Positions 10,029 through 22,019 of a stretch of 64,000 bases of DNA are shown piece by piece. Source of the DNA: Brachypodium distachyon (Eukaryota > Streptophyta > Magnoliopsida > Poales > Poaceae); NCBI RefSeq assembly GCF_000005505.3, contig NC_016133.3, forward strand, positions 6,200,001 through 6,264,000. The letters run 5' to 3'. Each line of letters begins with the position of its first letter. Positions within the stretch are counted from its first letter, which is position 1. A program made the translations under genes and the position numbers. The notes below the pieces were generated by a model, which worked only from the letters and a program-made list of their open reading frames with translations, had not been told where the DNA came from and ran no database searches.

Positions 10029-10669
10029 ATGGATTCGACGGCGGCGCGCAAGTCAGTGCTCTCCGTCCATCCTCCTTATCCCCTCTCTTCCCCCATGGCT
10101 CTCTCCCCGGCCCTGGCGGCTCACCCGCATCCCTCCCGTTGGCCCGCAACATCTCTCGGATGCGCTTCCATCTCCCCGTGCAGAGCAGCTCCAGTGGGAA
10201 CTCGGCCGCCCCATGGCAGGATCCCCCCTCGCCTCCTTTCTCTCCAACCCCCGTTCAATGGAGCATCCACAGGAACCCCAAATCCCCATAACTGAATCTG
10301 CCGCTGCTATGAATCTCTGTTTCCCCTTTCTTCGTAAATCCCCAGAACTGAAAGAAAGCTTACCTTGCTGCTTCAATTTTTTCAGGTTGTGCTGATAGCC
10401 GCCGCGGGCTCGCCGCTCCTTCTAGCTGCTGACGTGCCGCTGCGCCGCCGCCGCCCCTGCTGCTGCCCTCAACGCCTGTCTGGTCGCCGCCGAGCAGAGC
10501 AGGTCAGTTTCCCTCCCCTTTATCCGGCCTCCTCCCATGTCCGATGTTCCTTGTCCGGTTGTCCCATCTCTACTTCTCATGTTCTCTCTTTTTTGTTCGT
10601 CCCAATCTCTCATGTCGGCAGTCTACTTGATTACTTCCTGTCTTCCTCTACTTCTTCTGTAGATAAAAA
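10029..10669 (+). other. Probable spliced 5' leader of the SANT gene
   Basis: GC-rich sequence containing a short upstream frame (ATG at 10029, MDSTAARK) that ends at a donor-like GTCAGT. A candidate leader exon follows from about 10386 (after a TTTTTTCAG acceptor) to about 10502 (before GTCAGT). A TTCTGTAG acceptor occurs just before the main ATG at 10670. This pattern suggests a 5' UTR with two introns, but the exons are not proven. Confidence 0.4.
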
Positions 10670-13600
10670 ATGGCCACCAATAGAAGCACTCGCAGCAGAA
10701 GTAGGACAGGTGGTTCCAGAGTTGGAAGCTCCGACTCGAATGCGGGCAGTAGTACTGAATGCTGCTCGTCTAGCAACAACCATGTCATGGTACACCTATA
10801 CTGCCAGTAATTCTCATCCTCGTATAAAAAATCAAGCAGTTTTTGGCTCCCGATCTCTAGGGAGCACTGTATTTCAAACAGCACGAAAATCATATTTTGA
10901 AGTTTCAAAAAATTCTGAATTTTTTCCAGTGTAAGTATAGATGTGTGCTACATATTTGTACTTTTTCATCAAGAGATAAATTAATTAGTGATCTGTGCAA
11001 AAGTCACAAATCTGTGGATCTAGAATAGTAAAGTGTGAAATCTGTGAATTTTTTATTTTTTGTGAAGCTCAAATCAATAGTATTTTGTAACCAAAATGTG
11101 CAAATACATAACATACGCTCATATATACATGTATATTTGTTTTCATGATTTTTTGAAACCCAAAAATGTGATTTCTTTAAAAATTCAAAAAATGGGAACC
11201 GGGAGCTGGGAACAAAAATGTATAACTGTATCAGTGTGTTTAGAAGATTGACGTATCGTGGTATCCGTGTCCATGTCGATGTATCTGAGCAACCTAATTT
11301 CAAAATATTCAAACCATCTGGATGTTTTTGCCTTCTTAGATTTCAAAATATTCGAAAGCGTACTATTAATATTTCTTATCGTTTTGCAACACACTGGTAT
11401 GAAGATTGAAATGCTCAAAATAGGTTACTCCACGCCGGTCGCCGCGGTTTGCTAGCTTGGATCCGGAGCATCCCATTGTGCTTGACAAGGCAAGTGAGGT
11501 AGGGGGTACACCTTTTCTTGGTTGCAGATATGGACTCTATTTGGGGTTACATGATATATGTTTATGTACCTATCTTCCTCCTCCTTGTAGTTGTCTGCGA
11601 AAGAGATGGCATGATTTGGCCACCTTGTTTATGTATTTCATAACGAGCTAGACAAAACCCCATTTTCTTCCCAAAAATTGTCACGGTTTCTTGATTTCAG
11701 AGGATTTTGTTAGAACCTAGAATGACCAACTATGAATAGTAACACAGACCAGTAAGTTATGTCTACCAAATAAAATCTTGTTCTGTTCTACTTGTCCAAC
11801 AAAAGATTAGTTTCTTACCTGTATATGCTATGCCACTAATATTTAGTTCATCTGGTTATTGATAACTGTCCATTTCATGTTGATTGGATCTGTTTCACGC
11901 CTGTCCGATCATCATACCAATATGCTTGCTAATTGGAACGCTTGATTCTATTCAGGGTCGGTAGTTGATAACTTATACCATGTCCATGGTTATAATTAAT
12001 CTTTTTATTGCACCTTTTAGCGGCATAGCGTGTGGCAAACAGTGTTTTAGGTTTTACTTTTATTGCAGGAATGTAAAGTCGGGGGTAACCAATCAGCTCT
12101 TACGCCCCTCCAGAGATCTGCACGGTTGCATCGAGGTGATAAGAGTCCAAGCAAGCTCTTAGTGGAAAAGGGAAGTTACCTGAAACAGCTGCCGTTGACA
12201 CAAAATCCCCGGGTTATTGCCCATAATAGGAAGACTCAATCAGCTATTACGCCCCTCCGGAGATCTGCACGGTTCCATCAAGGTGATATGAGTCCAAGCA
12301 AGCTCTTAGTGGAAAAGGGGAGTTACCTGAAACAGCTGCCGTTGACACCAAATCCTCGGGTTATTACCCATAACAGGAAGACTCAAACTATTGTTAACAA
12401 AGACAAGAGACGAGAGAATCCAACAAGGAGTAGCCAGAGAATTGCTGCATTAAAGGCTTCGGCTAGGATGAAAACACACAAGGAGCCCCGGACATTGTTT
12501 CAAGATTCCCAAGATGTTCCTCCCAGGAAAAAGACTGCAGATGCATCCTACAGTATGAGTGAGATGCAACAGCTAAAGCCCAGTTATTGTGAGGATCTGA
12601 CAAGAAAGAGGAAGAGAGGCACTGAAAGAAAGCCGACATCAAGGAAGCTAAGTCACCAGGAGCCCAAATCTGGTTGTCAAAAAATTGCTCCTATCACTGA
12701 AACCAGAAATATCATTCGCAAAAAGAGTGAAAATGATCCTTCTTCCATAATGGAGCCTAAAATTAGTGATGATACATTGATGAACACCAAGGAGTGCAAA
12801 GAAGAGCCATTTGGGATTAAAAGAGGAGTAGAGCAACAGCTTTGTGCTTCAGATCATTGGACAGAAGAGCAGGACTTGACATTGCGCCAGGCTTACTTCA
12901 CCGCTCGACCATCACCACATTTCTGGAAGAAAGTTTCCAAAATGGTATTGCCAATCCTTCCATTTTGTTGCTTCAGTGGTTTGATCATATCTTTGTAGTT
13001 GCAAGAGCTGCTTCATAACTAGTTGCATGAGTTGCGTTAAGAAAACATCATTATGTATTGTTGTTTTGGCTTGATTATTAATTATAAAAAACAATGAAAA
13101 CGCTGCAATTAAAGTGTTGTGCTCTTAAATGGGTTTTCACTTTATCAAGAATTTTCTATAACTGGCTAGGAGTTATTCATGGTCTCCGTGCTAGGCCTTA
13201 GCATATTCCACTGCGATGTTTTGTGATGTGCTTCTTGTAAGCAGTCAATAGAAACCATGTACTTCCTCCGATCTATAAAAAGTGTCGCCCATTTAGTACA
13301 AAATTTGTACTAACTTAGTACAAAATGGGCGACACTTTTTATGTATCGGAGGGAGTACAACATTAAACAAATATCCAAAAGACTGCCATAGTCCAACTCC
13401 AACATACCACTATTATTTCAATGGCCAGTAAGCTAAACTAGCAGAGAGCATATCCTGAAAATGTGAAGAACTGCTAAAAGTTACGAGGGATTGATAATCA
13501 TGCTGAATCGAACATTCCACAGTTAAACATCATTTTGCGTTGAAGGGTAAATCATTAATAGTGAACGAAATGTTGGCTGTCTTTTGTTTTATGAAACATA

Positions 13601-15118
13601 ATTTACAGAATATGCTCATGAGAGCTAGTAATTTCCTTTTTGAAAATGAGAAATTCATGTGAAATAACTATGTACAGAAATGTGGCAATGGTCACAAGTA
13701 ATTTGTAGATTCAGGAAAGTGGCAATAACACATGGAGTCAGTTGTACAAGATAGTGATGCTATCTAGATTTCCTTTTTCTTCTGATCACATTTTGACGCC
13801 AAAATGGATGTGGAAAACATGGTTATCATAATATTCACAATGTTGCTTACACGGTTCATGCAAATAAATACTGTCATATTACGGTTGCTAGTATTTTAGT
13901 TGAAATCTGTTAATGTTGTCTCAACTGGAGTTGATGTCAGCCATTTCTAGTGATGCTTTACCACATGTCATATAACTCGGGTAATGCTTGAGGTAACATG
14001 TCACACTACTATGACAATCTATTTTGTACTTAGCTGAAGTTCACCAATGGTATGTCCTATAGATTACTCATCTATGCAAAATATCACTGTTAATCATGAT
14101 TGCTAGTATTTCAATTCTGCTCTATTAATGCTCAACTGTAGTTGATTTCAGCCTTTCTAGTGATGCTTTACCACATGCCATGTAACATGTAACCGATAAG
14201 GTGTCACATTGCTTTGACAATCTATTGTGTATACCCGAAGTACTTAAGTGGTATATCCTAAAGGTTACTCAATGTTTTTGTAGGTGACTTCTCCCTTTCA
14301 TTTGTTAGCGAGTTCTTCCATATAATTTGTTAGTGAGTTCTTCCATTATCATTTGTCAGTCCAGCAATTGTTGATCCTTTCAGGTGCCAGGGAAATCTGC
14401 TGAAGAGTGTTTCAACAGAGTTCATGCTGACCTTTCAACGCCCACTCCGATTGCCCCTCGTCCTCGAGCAAGTAAAACACAGTTTTCGCCTCTAGGGCAT
14501 TTCACATTGTCCGACCCAAAATTTCCGAATCTCTTGGAACCTCTAGTGGGAAGACAAAGGACCGCCAAACAGAAGAGCCTAGCAGCACAAAAGACAGTGA
14601 GACATTTGCTGAAGAAGCATTCCCTCATTGACCAAGCTCAAGAGGCTGATCACTTCTCGGTATTTGAAACATCACCATCTGCTTTGCAATTGAACATTCC
14701 GCTTGAGGATTGTCCTGGGACCCCTGACAATTATCTAAATTCCTGTGCCCTGCACAAGGGCGACATGAGTTCTAGAGCACGTAAGAGACCATTGTCAAGG
14801 TTGAAAACTAAGCAAGATGAACCGAGCCCAGCAGTTCTGAAGCCTGTAAAGAATGCTATTTTACATGAGAAGTACATTAATCAGTTGTCACGTAGAGAAG
14901 AAGGCGCAAAAAAGCCTCGGAAAAAGGCTGCTGGCACCAATGCAACTGATCCTGAGAGGCCTGTTTCGGGGCAGCAAGCTGGTGGTCTGAGGGCTGCAAA
15001 GGACGCTCTCATATCAGAAGCAACAGACTTCATATGCCAGTTTAAGAAGTCACAAGCCAATTCCCTTGCGCACCTTCTGGAAAATAGTGAAGATGATGAA
15101 GATAATTGTAATATATAG
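10670..15118 (+). CDS. SANT/Myb-domain protein, probably nuclear (about 576 aa)
   Basis: Three exons fit in phase: 10670-10789, 12069-12944 and 14384-15118. The N-terminus is Ser/Arg-rich (MATNRSTRSRSRTGGSR). A basic region follows with two tandem 49-residue repeats (TPLQRSARLH / TPLRRSARFH units) and more RSSQR-type basic motifs. A SANT/Myb-like domain spans the last splice junction: HWTEEQDLTLRQAYF, then FWKKVSKM joined to VPGKSAEECFNRVHADL (about residues 300-350). The C-terminal half is basic and ends in an acidic tail (NSEDDEDNCNI). SANT domains bind DNA or histone tails, so a chromatin or DNA-binding role is inferred; I cannot name a specific orthologue. The first exon's assignment is the weakest part. 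The window 11455-11650 is open but has no supported exon. Confidence 0.75.
12090..12383 (+). repeat. In-frame 147-bp tandem duplication in the SANT gene
   Basis: Segments 12090-12236 and 12237-12383 are direct tandem copies of exactly 147 bp (49 codons), differing at only about a dozen positions. Both keep the reading frame. Each unit encodes a TPL.RSAR basic motif followed by SPSKLLVEKGSYLKQLPLT. Confidence 0.9.
13261..13358. mobile_element. Stowaway-type MITE in SANT-gene intron 2
   Basis: A near-perfect palindrome of about 98 bp. The left arm ACTTCCTCCGATCTATAAAA pairs with the right arm ending TATCGGAGGGAGT. The inner arms AAGTGTCGCCCATTTAGTAC also pair, and there are TA flanks. Confidence 0.8.
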
Positions 15119-15756
15119 TGGTTCCAAGGTGCTTCTAGCTTTCCCCTCGATGTTAAAGCATAACTATTTATTACTTTAGTTAGTAGAGTAAGACTAAGAG
15201 ACTGACGATGATTTGTGGCAGTCCACCAAGCAGCGGCTGCTTGTGCATGTGCATATATGCCCACATAAGTGGTAAAGATAAGTACGCATTCAGTGACTAC
15301 ATTAACAGTATAACTGTACTAAAAATGCTCACACATAGGACTTGCAGATTATATCAAATCCACCAATCCACCTCAGGATGGATTATGCAGGGCTCATATG
15401 CACAAGGAAAGAAAAAATTGCTCTTTGGCATAAGAAAAATAGAAAACCACGTGAGCTGACTAATGCATTGTGGTACCGGTTTCTCGAAAGAACCAATTGT
15501 TTTTTTTACAGGGAATGCCTTTTTCTAGGGAAGTTTACAGGGAATACTTGTCGATGGTGAAGGATGGCTAGAGTGGCTGCAGACTCTTTCTCGGCCAGAG
15601 TAGCTAATGGGCCGGCCCATACGAAAAAGGTTGTGGGCATGGGCGTGGGATTCCTATTCGGTTTGCGCTACACAGGCTGGGCACCGAGGCCTTGAACGAA
15701 CCTGGACGGCCCGACGAGGGCGCACGCGTAAAGGCCCCGAAACTTCGGCGAGGGCG
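15119..15756. other. Intergenic between SANT and UGT80-like genes
   Basis: 3' flank of the SANT gene followed by the GC-rich leader of the glycosyltransferase gene (from about 15600). Short frames here have no recognisable content. Confidence 0.5.
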
Positions 15757-18700
15757 ATGGACGGCTGCGGCGGCGATGGCCGCCGTCCTCGCGCCGTCTT
15801 CATGGCCTTCGGCACCCACGGCGACGTATTCCCCATCGCTGTATGCCTCTCCTCTCTGTGCGTGGTGTGTGTGTATTAGTGCTCAGGTGAATAACGCAAC
15901 CCTCTTGCCGCTGACATCTAGTGAAAGCGGGGAGCAATGGAATTCCACTTGAGTTCCACAGCATATAGCTCATGATTTTGTTTTCTTTTGCTCCACCTAT
16001 TACTTGGCAGTTGAGAGCTCCACATTAAGCCATCAAATCGATATAGTTTTCTGATTTTCTAGATGGAAAATCAATGTAGCGTCGGTAATACTGAATGTGG
16101 AGAAAGTTGGCAAAATTTACCCTTGTCAGGTCACTATACGTTGCATCTGACAACTCCTTTTCTTCTTATTAGGCCCTTGCTGCAGCTTTTTCTCTTGATC
16201 AACAGCAGTACAGTGTGGTGTTCATCACTCATTCAGCACATCAGGTCTCGATGGTGTGAAATTAGAACAATTGAAGCTTTCTGAAACTCGTTCTTGTGGA
16301 CTAAAAAATAAATCTGATGCAGAATTTATCGGCACATCTAGCAGCCAGTAATGTCAGGTACATGCCTGTGTCTAGCCCACCTGTCCTTGCTGCTAAACAG
16401 CTTGAGAATATCGCATGTAAGTGCTATGAATTTAGCTAATCCTGTATAAAATAACTTTTCTATCATAATTTTCTTTGCAAATATGATTTATCAGGCAACT
16501 CCCTTTCTTAGATGGATCTGTTGAATCGAACGCTGAATATGAGTCATTTTCACGGCGAAAAGAGACCATTCAGATCGAGCACAGGGAAGAGTGTTTATCT
16601 TATGTTGAAGAAGTGTTTGGAAATGATCCAAGCATTCGTAGTGACTTCATTGTGATAAATTTCTTTGCCCTGGTGAGGACCTCACTAACAACCTAATGAT
16701 CATGTTTGCTAGAAGTTAAGTAGTGGGGCTCCTGGTTCAAGTTTTGGCTACAATTTGTGCATCTTAATACTCTTATGTGCACTGGCATAATGCTGGAACC
16801 TCTGCACAATTCATGCTGAAACTATGGACTTCATAGTTTCATCAGGGCAGTGAACAGACCAGGGACAATATCAGTCAATCAGTTCTCTGTTGGAATTAAT
16901 GCGGATATAAAATGCACTGTGTGGTGATAATATGAGTTTATCTCATGATTTAGGAGGGTTGGCATCTTGCAGAATTGTTTCAAGTTAAGTGCATCATTGC
17001 TGCTCCATATTTTGTTCCATATAGGTAATTTGGCTATATTGGCTTCAATTTTACATAGAAGCTGTTTTCTTGCAATGATTTTATCAGGGCATTGTGCACT
17101 CATTTTTAGCACTCTTTAGTATCTTCTGCCTGATTCTGGTTTGTTCACATGTTCTCATTTGCTTGTGCAGTGCTCCTACATCATTTGAACGCCAATTTAA
17201 ACAAAGTTTTCCTCTTCTATACAAGTACTTTCAAGAAGCTCCCACCAACACGGTACAAGTTTGGCCTTCTAGTAGTGATGCAATATAAGCATATTATACC
17301 TCTCAGATTATTGTTTCTTCAATTGGTCTACATTAACTTATCTGCTAAGAAAAACATAATTTCATGAGCATTTTATCATTTGATCAAAGCTTAAAAGATA
17401 ATTTCATGACCACTTTATGATTGGCCCAAAGCGTAGAATTCAGCACCATATGTCTGCAGTACCCATTACTCCCTCCGTCCCATTTTAAGTGACTCAAATT
17501 TGTCCAAATATGAATGTATCTATACCTAAAAAGCGTCTAGATACATGTAATAGAAAGTCACTTAATATGGGACGGAGGGAGTATAATGGAAGAATAAATA
17601 GCGGAGCAAGCACCTGTCAGTAGTAGTTCCTGACTTCTTGTATGTCAATCAGTATATTGATTAGAATCTTACTATTAGATTAGCCACCAAGTCTCCAATA
17701 CTTAAGGACTATGACATTTCATTTCTTCATGCTAGTTCTCCAGCACAGACGTTGCGGTTAATGGTAGTGCTTTGATATACATGCACGATTCTGTCTTTGA
17801 TATGCATGTATCACCTGCTTTGCATTGGGAATAGTTGTTTTGATGATGTAAAACAACGACAGGTCTGCTGGACTGACATTGCCCACTGGATGTGGGCGCT
17901 CTTCATGGAAACTTGGGGATCGTGGAGAAATGATTGTCTAAATCTTAGTCCTATTCCTTATACTGTGAGTGTATGTATTCACTCATGTTCTATTTGGTTA
18001 TATTTATGCAAACTTGTTCCGCTATATGTGAGTGTGATTAACTGATTACCACAGGGACTTTACTGAGGCCAGCTTTCTTTGTAACTACAGGATCCAGTAA
18101 CAAATCTTCCTTTGTGGCATGTGCGGGCAGAGTCGCCATTGTTGCTGTAAGATTTGCAATATATCACCTTTTTAAAGATAAATATTAATCCTGTCTGTTG
18201 CTAACAGCATATAATAAATGTTTTTTTTGTGGCGAAGCATATAATAGATGTTACCTTTGTATGTTATAATGTGTTCTGAAAACTCTGGCTTTCAATAAAA
18301 CTGGAACGAAAAGCATGCTATATTCAGCACGTTACTTATGAACTTAAGTCAATGACAAGTAATGGTGGTTATTAGTTGTGCTAGGACAAATTAGTAATCT
18401 GAGAATGGAAATACAGCTTTTGTTAATTATGGTTATACTTTAGTAAATGAATTTCATGCAATTGGGTTGCCATTTGAGCAGGTACGGTTTCAGCAAGGAA
18501 ATTGTGGAGCGCCCGGGTAAGTTCTGATGAGACATGGTTCTTTCTAAAATCCTTGTAAAGGTTTATACTCTATAAGTTCATACAGTAGCAAATTTTTGTA
18601 TTAATTACCACCACCGTTATACAATAACAGGATATTGGCCCTCCAGTGCTCATGTTTGTGGTTTTTGGTTTCTTCCTATGGCTTGGCAATTTTCATGTGA

Positions 18701-20465
18701 CAATTGCAGAGGGTTATTGTGTGGTAATGTTAATCCTTCATCTGAGGGTATTCTATGTGGAAATCATTCTGGCCTAGAACACTACCTCATGGGAAGTTCT
18801 TATTCGTCTTTACCAATCTTTATAGGATTAAGTTCCATTGGTAGGTACGTTTCTAGAGGTGAATTAAATGGTTTCTCTCATGTGCAAAATGACTTGTCAG
18901 CATACTCATCCATGGTATCAATCTGCCGCAGCATGGGTTTTCTTAGAAATCCTAAAGCATTTCTAATGGTGATTAAAGCTGTCATAGAGTCAACAGATTA
19001 TAGATTTATCCTTTTCTCATCTGGATACCAGCCACTAGATTCAGCAATCAGATTTGTTGCTTCTTCAGTACCAGAATCAAGTGAGTTAGAGGCAACTGCT
19101 CTTAGCTGCGACAGCACTCTCCTTTTCAATAGTCGACTCTTTTGCTTTTCTGGGTGAGTACTAAAGTGACGCCATCCATTCTTCCTGCCTAGAAACAAAT
19201 AGAAATCTTAGTCAATTGTATGAGCATATGACTACTTTTTCAGATCAATACCATATAGCTGGCTTTTTCCTAAATGTGCAGCTGCTATTCACCATGCTGG
19301 CAGGTAATAAGGTTGTCAATTTTTCGGTGACCAAGAATTTGATTTCATAAAGATTCATGTTGCTGCTGCTTCCGCAAAAAGGAGTTACTTGTTTTTTCTG
19401 CTTGCAGTGGATCTACAGCTGCTGCACTATTTGCTGGCATACCGCAGGTGATTGGAACAGCTGCTATTTTTAAATATGATTTTTTTTGCATTGTGCAATT
19501 GCTCTGGTAGTGCCATGCTATGGATGCTAATATGGTATAAACATCTTCCCCATCAGTATTGAGACAGTGCATGGACATAGCTGGATAGGTGCATACTCAA
19601 CAAAAATAAGGCCATTGTTCCACTTGCGAGTTGGTACTTGGAATCTTAATTCAAAACATCCATTTGTTTCACCTTTTTTATCACAGTAAAAGTAGTAGCA
19701 TCTGAATCCTGAAACAAATGACAGTTTTCCAAGGCACCAACACAAATTCGTGGTCGATCTAAAAGGATATTTCTCCCGCAACTCATATGAAATTAAGGAA
19801 TTTAAATACCTGCAGTTGTAGTTATAGACACTAAAAATTCATGCGAATCAACAGGCAGCTGATATTACTTTGTGGACATTGATCCCTTTTGAAATAACAA
19901 GATGTAAGTAGTTAAAGCCCTGAATCATTCATCTCTTGTTTCCAGCTATATCAGCATGCAGTTTTTGTGTAAGAAAGTTGAAATCTTGATGCATATCCAA
20001 ACAATGTGCTATCTTCTAGTTTTCCATTTGTAGTTGCTTTTGGATGTTACACATTGTACTAAACAATGTGATAGTGCAGGTGGCATGTCCATTCCTGCTG
20101 GACCAGTTTTACTGGGCAGAGAGGCTACACTGGTTAGGAGTGGCGCCTGAGCCCCTAAAAAGACAACATCTAGTCCCAGATGTAGATGACACATTGAGCA
20201 TTAACAACGCTGCAGACGTGCTACTTGGAGCTATCAGATCAGCATTATCACCTGAAATTAAAGCTCAAGCAACCAGAATTGCTCATAGACTTGCTCCTGA
20301 GGTGTGTGTTTTCAGTAGCACTCTACAGTTATTGTGTCAAGAATATATGCCACTAATTTTATCTTTCAAAACCTGAAAGTTTAACAATTTCTCTCATTTA
20401 TATCATCCCAGGATGGGGTTGGAGAAGCACTCAGGACCTTAAAGGAGAAAGTTCTGTGTGAATAA
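15757..20465 (+). CDS. UGT80-like glycosyltransferase (sterol glucosyltransferase type)
   Basis: Fourteen exons fit in phase: 15757-15840, 16173-16244, 16323-16416, 16512-16672, 16954-17024, 17171-17252, 17863-17964, 18091-18146, 18482-18516, 18631-19153, 19244-19303, 19408-19447, 20080-20301 and 20412-20465. They give 551 aa. The N-terminal donor-fold motif is MAFGTHGDVFPIA, followed by AFSLDQQQYSVVFITHSAHQ. The C-terminal UDP-sugar-binding signature is split over exons 11-13: WLFPKCAAAIHHAGSGSTAA, then LFAGIPQVACPFLLDQFYWA. This is the GT1/GT28-like pattern of UGT80 sterol 3-beta-glucosyltransferases. It looks closest to the Arabidopsis UGT80C type, which I recall as less characterised than UGT80A/B. 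The predicted role is transfer of glucose from UDP-glucose to a sterol or related lipid; the acceptor is inferred only. The stop codon overlaps an AATAAA hexamer. Confidence 0.9.
17469..17581. mobile_element. Stowaway MITE (113 bp) in UGT80-like intron 6
   Basis: Terminal inverted repeats CTCCCTCCGTCCCAT and GGGACGGAGGGAG, with TA target duplications on both sides (17467-17468, 17582-17583). It is almost identical to the reverse complement of the element at 54590-54702. Confidence 0.92.
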
Positions 20466-21315
20466 AACTTGATCCATGAGAATTTGTAGTCGTGCGACCA
20501 AAAACATGTAAACTATTTGTACTAAGCTTAGAATTTGAATTTGTGTGGACGTTGATTTATGTTGTTTATGAACTGCTACACTGAAAAAGATCATGGTTAT
20601 GTTGTTTTTGTTGATCGGAATACAATGGCTGTATCACGAAGAACTGATGTTATGACCATCTGGAAAAAAGACGGAACATGTATGTTAATCAAGTTTTTGA
20701 CGTTGCTGCATGCCACGTGTTGATGCTACGGCCATATAGTGGTATATGTAGTATGTAAAGTAGGTTGTGATCATAAGTTCATAACAGAAAAAAGGAATAC
20801 AGTTATGATTACCCCAGTTCCTTCCAAGCATAAAACTGAACTTAGCAGTCATCCTCATTTTCTTTCAGAGCCAGAATCTGTACAGACTGTTCTGCTGTTC
20901 TCGGATCTATTTTGAGGCATAAATGAACAGGCGTGTCAAGTGCAAGTTCTTTCAATATTTTGAGTGAATAAAAACAAAGTTTCAACCTGAAACGAGATGG
21001 CCCTGGAGCAATCCACTGAATTTGCAAGGCCCGAAAGCAAACGAGATGGTTCAGTTAGGAACGAGTACTTTTAGAAGTTTGCGCTAGCAGAGCTAGCAAA
21101 CCACTCTCCAAACACCACCAACTCCAAGCTCTCGATCACAATGAAGTCACTAAACTGCTCCACAAAACCCCCGTGAAATATGGTTCTGCTCGCCCATAAT
21201 ATATACGCACCAGAGCGCCGGATCCCGCACACTCCAACGCAGACTCTCAGCAGGCCTGATCTTCGATCAACTCCAAGAATTGAAACAAAACACTGCAAAG
21301 TAAGCAATATCTACA
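20466..21315. other. Intergenic between UGT80-like gene and 140-aa gene
   Basis: 3' flank of the UGT80-like gene to about 20800, then the orphan exon-like stretch on the minus strand, then about 250 bp that must contain the promoter and leader of the gene starting at 21316. A NATATATACG stretch near 21198-21208 could be its TATA region. Confidence 0.4.
20842..21015 (-). pseudogene. Possible orphan C-terminal exon, unidentified
   Basis: On the minus strand a clean acceptor (AATTCAG at 21016-21022) precedes an open 57-codon stretch, WIAPGPSRFRLKLCFYSLKI, then LALDTPVHLCLKI and a tail ending ALKENEDDC and a stop. The composition looks like real protein, and the acidic tail resembles a genuine C-terminus. 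I see no matching upstream exon before the plus-strand gene at 21316. It may be a gene remnant, or the shape may be chance. I cannot name the family. Confidence 0.35.
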
Positions 21316-21738
21316 ATGCCGCGCCACATCGGCATGATCGCCGCCGCCGCGCTGCACCACCACGGCGGCGCGAGCGCGGTCGCGATCGCCGGCGCGGCGG
21401 CGGCGTTCCTGGCCGTGTGCGCGCTGGCGCTGGCGCTGTGCGCGTCGCACTCGGCCCCGGCGGCGGCGGCGTCAGCGAGGCTGCGGCGCGCGCTGGCCAG
21501 CGTGAGCCGGCGGCGGACGGACCCGGCCATCGTCAGCGTCCACCAGGTGCAGCCCGGCTGCGGCGGGGACGACGCCGGGATGGCGTCGCCGCCGGCGTGC
21601 GTGTGGCAGAGGGGCATCCTGATGGGGGAGAAGTGCCAGCTGCCGGACTTCTCCGGGGTGATCAACTATGACCCCGCCGGGAACATGCTCGCGCCCGGAC
21701 GCCCTCGGGCCGTGCCGCTGCCACCGCTTGGCTGGTGA
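21316..21738 (+). CDS. Conserved plant protein with N-terminal membrane segment (140 aa)
   Basis: Single exon, strongly GC-rich. After MPRHIGMIAAAALHHHGG there is a hydrophobic stretch at about residues 20-43 (AVAIAGAAAAFLAVCALALA) that could be a signal anchor. A basic helix-like region, RLRRALASVSRRR, follows. The C-terminal half has the block CVWQRGILMGEKCQLPDFSG, then VINYDPAGN, which I recognise as conserved in a family of small uncharacterised plant proteins. The function is unknown and I infer none. The start was chosen because it is the first ATG of the frame that includes the hydrophobic segment. Confidence 0.85.
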   Translation: MPRHIGMIAAAALHHHGGASAVAIAGAAAAFLAVCALALALCASHSAPAAAASARLRRALASVSRRRTDPAIVSVHQVQPGCGGDDAGMASPPACVWQRGILMGEKCQLPDFSGVINYDPAGNMLAPGRPRAVPLPPLGW

Positions 21739-21924
21739 TCTGATCCTCCACGCCATGGAACTCAACTGGTGATGGTGTGGGGATGCGTGCGTGCGTGTGA
21801 GGCAGCATCGGAGTGGTGTGGTCTGCAAATGCAGAGTGACATGAATCCTACGTAGCTTGGGTACTTGTTTTGTCAAGAGGGGCATATTTGGTGTTTCACT
21901 GTTCTTGATGGCAATCTCCCGTTA

Positions 21925-22017
21925 CTACCTCCGTCCCAAATTAACTGCTGTGGATTTGTCGTGTATTTGCATAGATTCACATGCAAATCCACGGCAGTTA
22001 ATTTGGGACGGAGGGAG
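21925..22017. mobile_element. Stowaway-type MITE (93 bp)
   Basis: Inverted arms CTACCTCCGTCCCAAATTAA and TTAATTTGGGACGGAGGGAG, with inner arms CTGC.GTGGATTTG also pairing, flanked by TA. It lies about 190 bp past the stop of the 140-aa gene and may be transcribed in its 3' UTR. Confidence 0.88.
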
Positions 22018-22019
22018 TA

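Noticed and set aside
10029..10052. ATG at 10029 (MDSTAARK) as the start of the SANT protein
   Set aside because: It cannot be joined in phase to the SANT exons with the visible splice sites. The ATG at 10670 gives a phase-consistent model, so 10029 is treated as leader sequence or an upstream frame.
16500..16512. Earlier acceptor (TTATCAG at about 16494) for UGT80-like exon 4
   Set aside because: It would bring an immediate in-frame stop. The TTCTTAG acceptor before 16512 keeps the frame and the conserved sequence.
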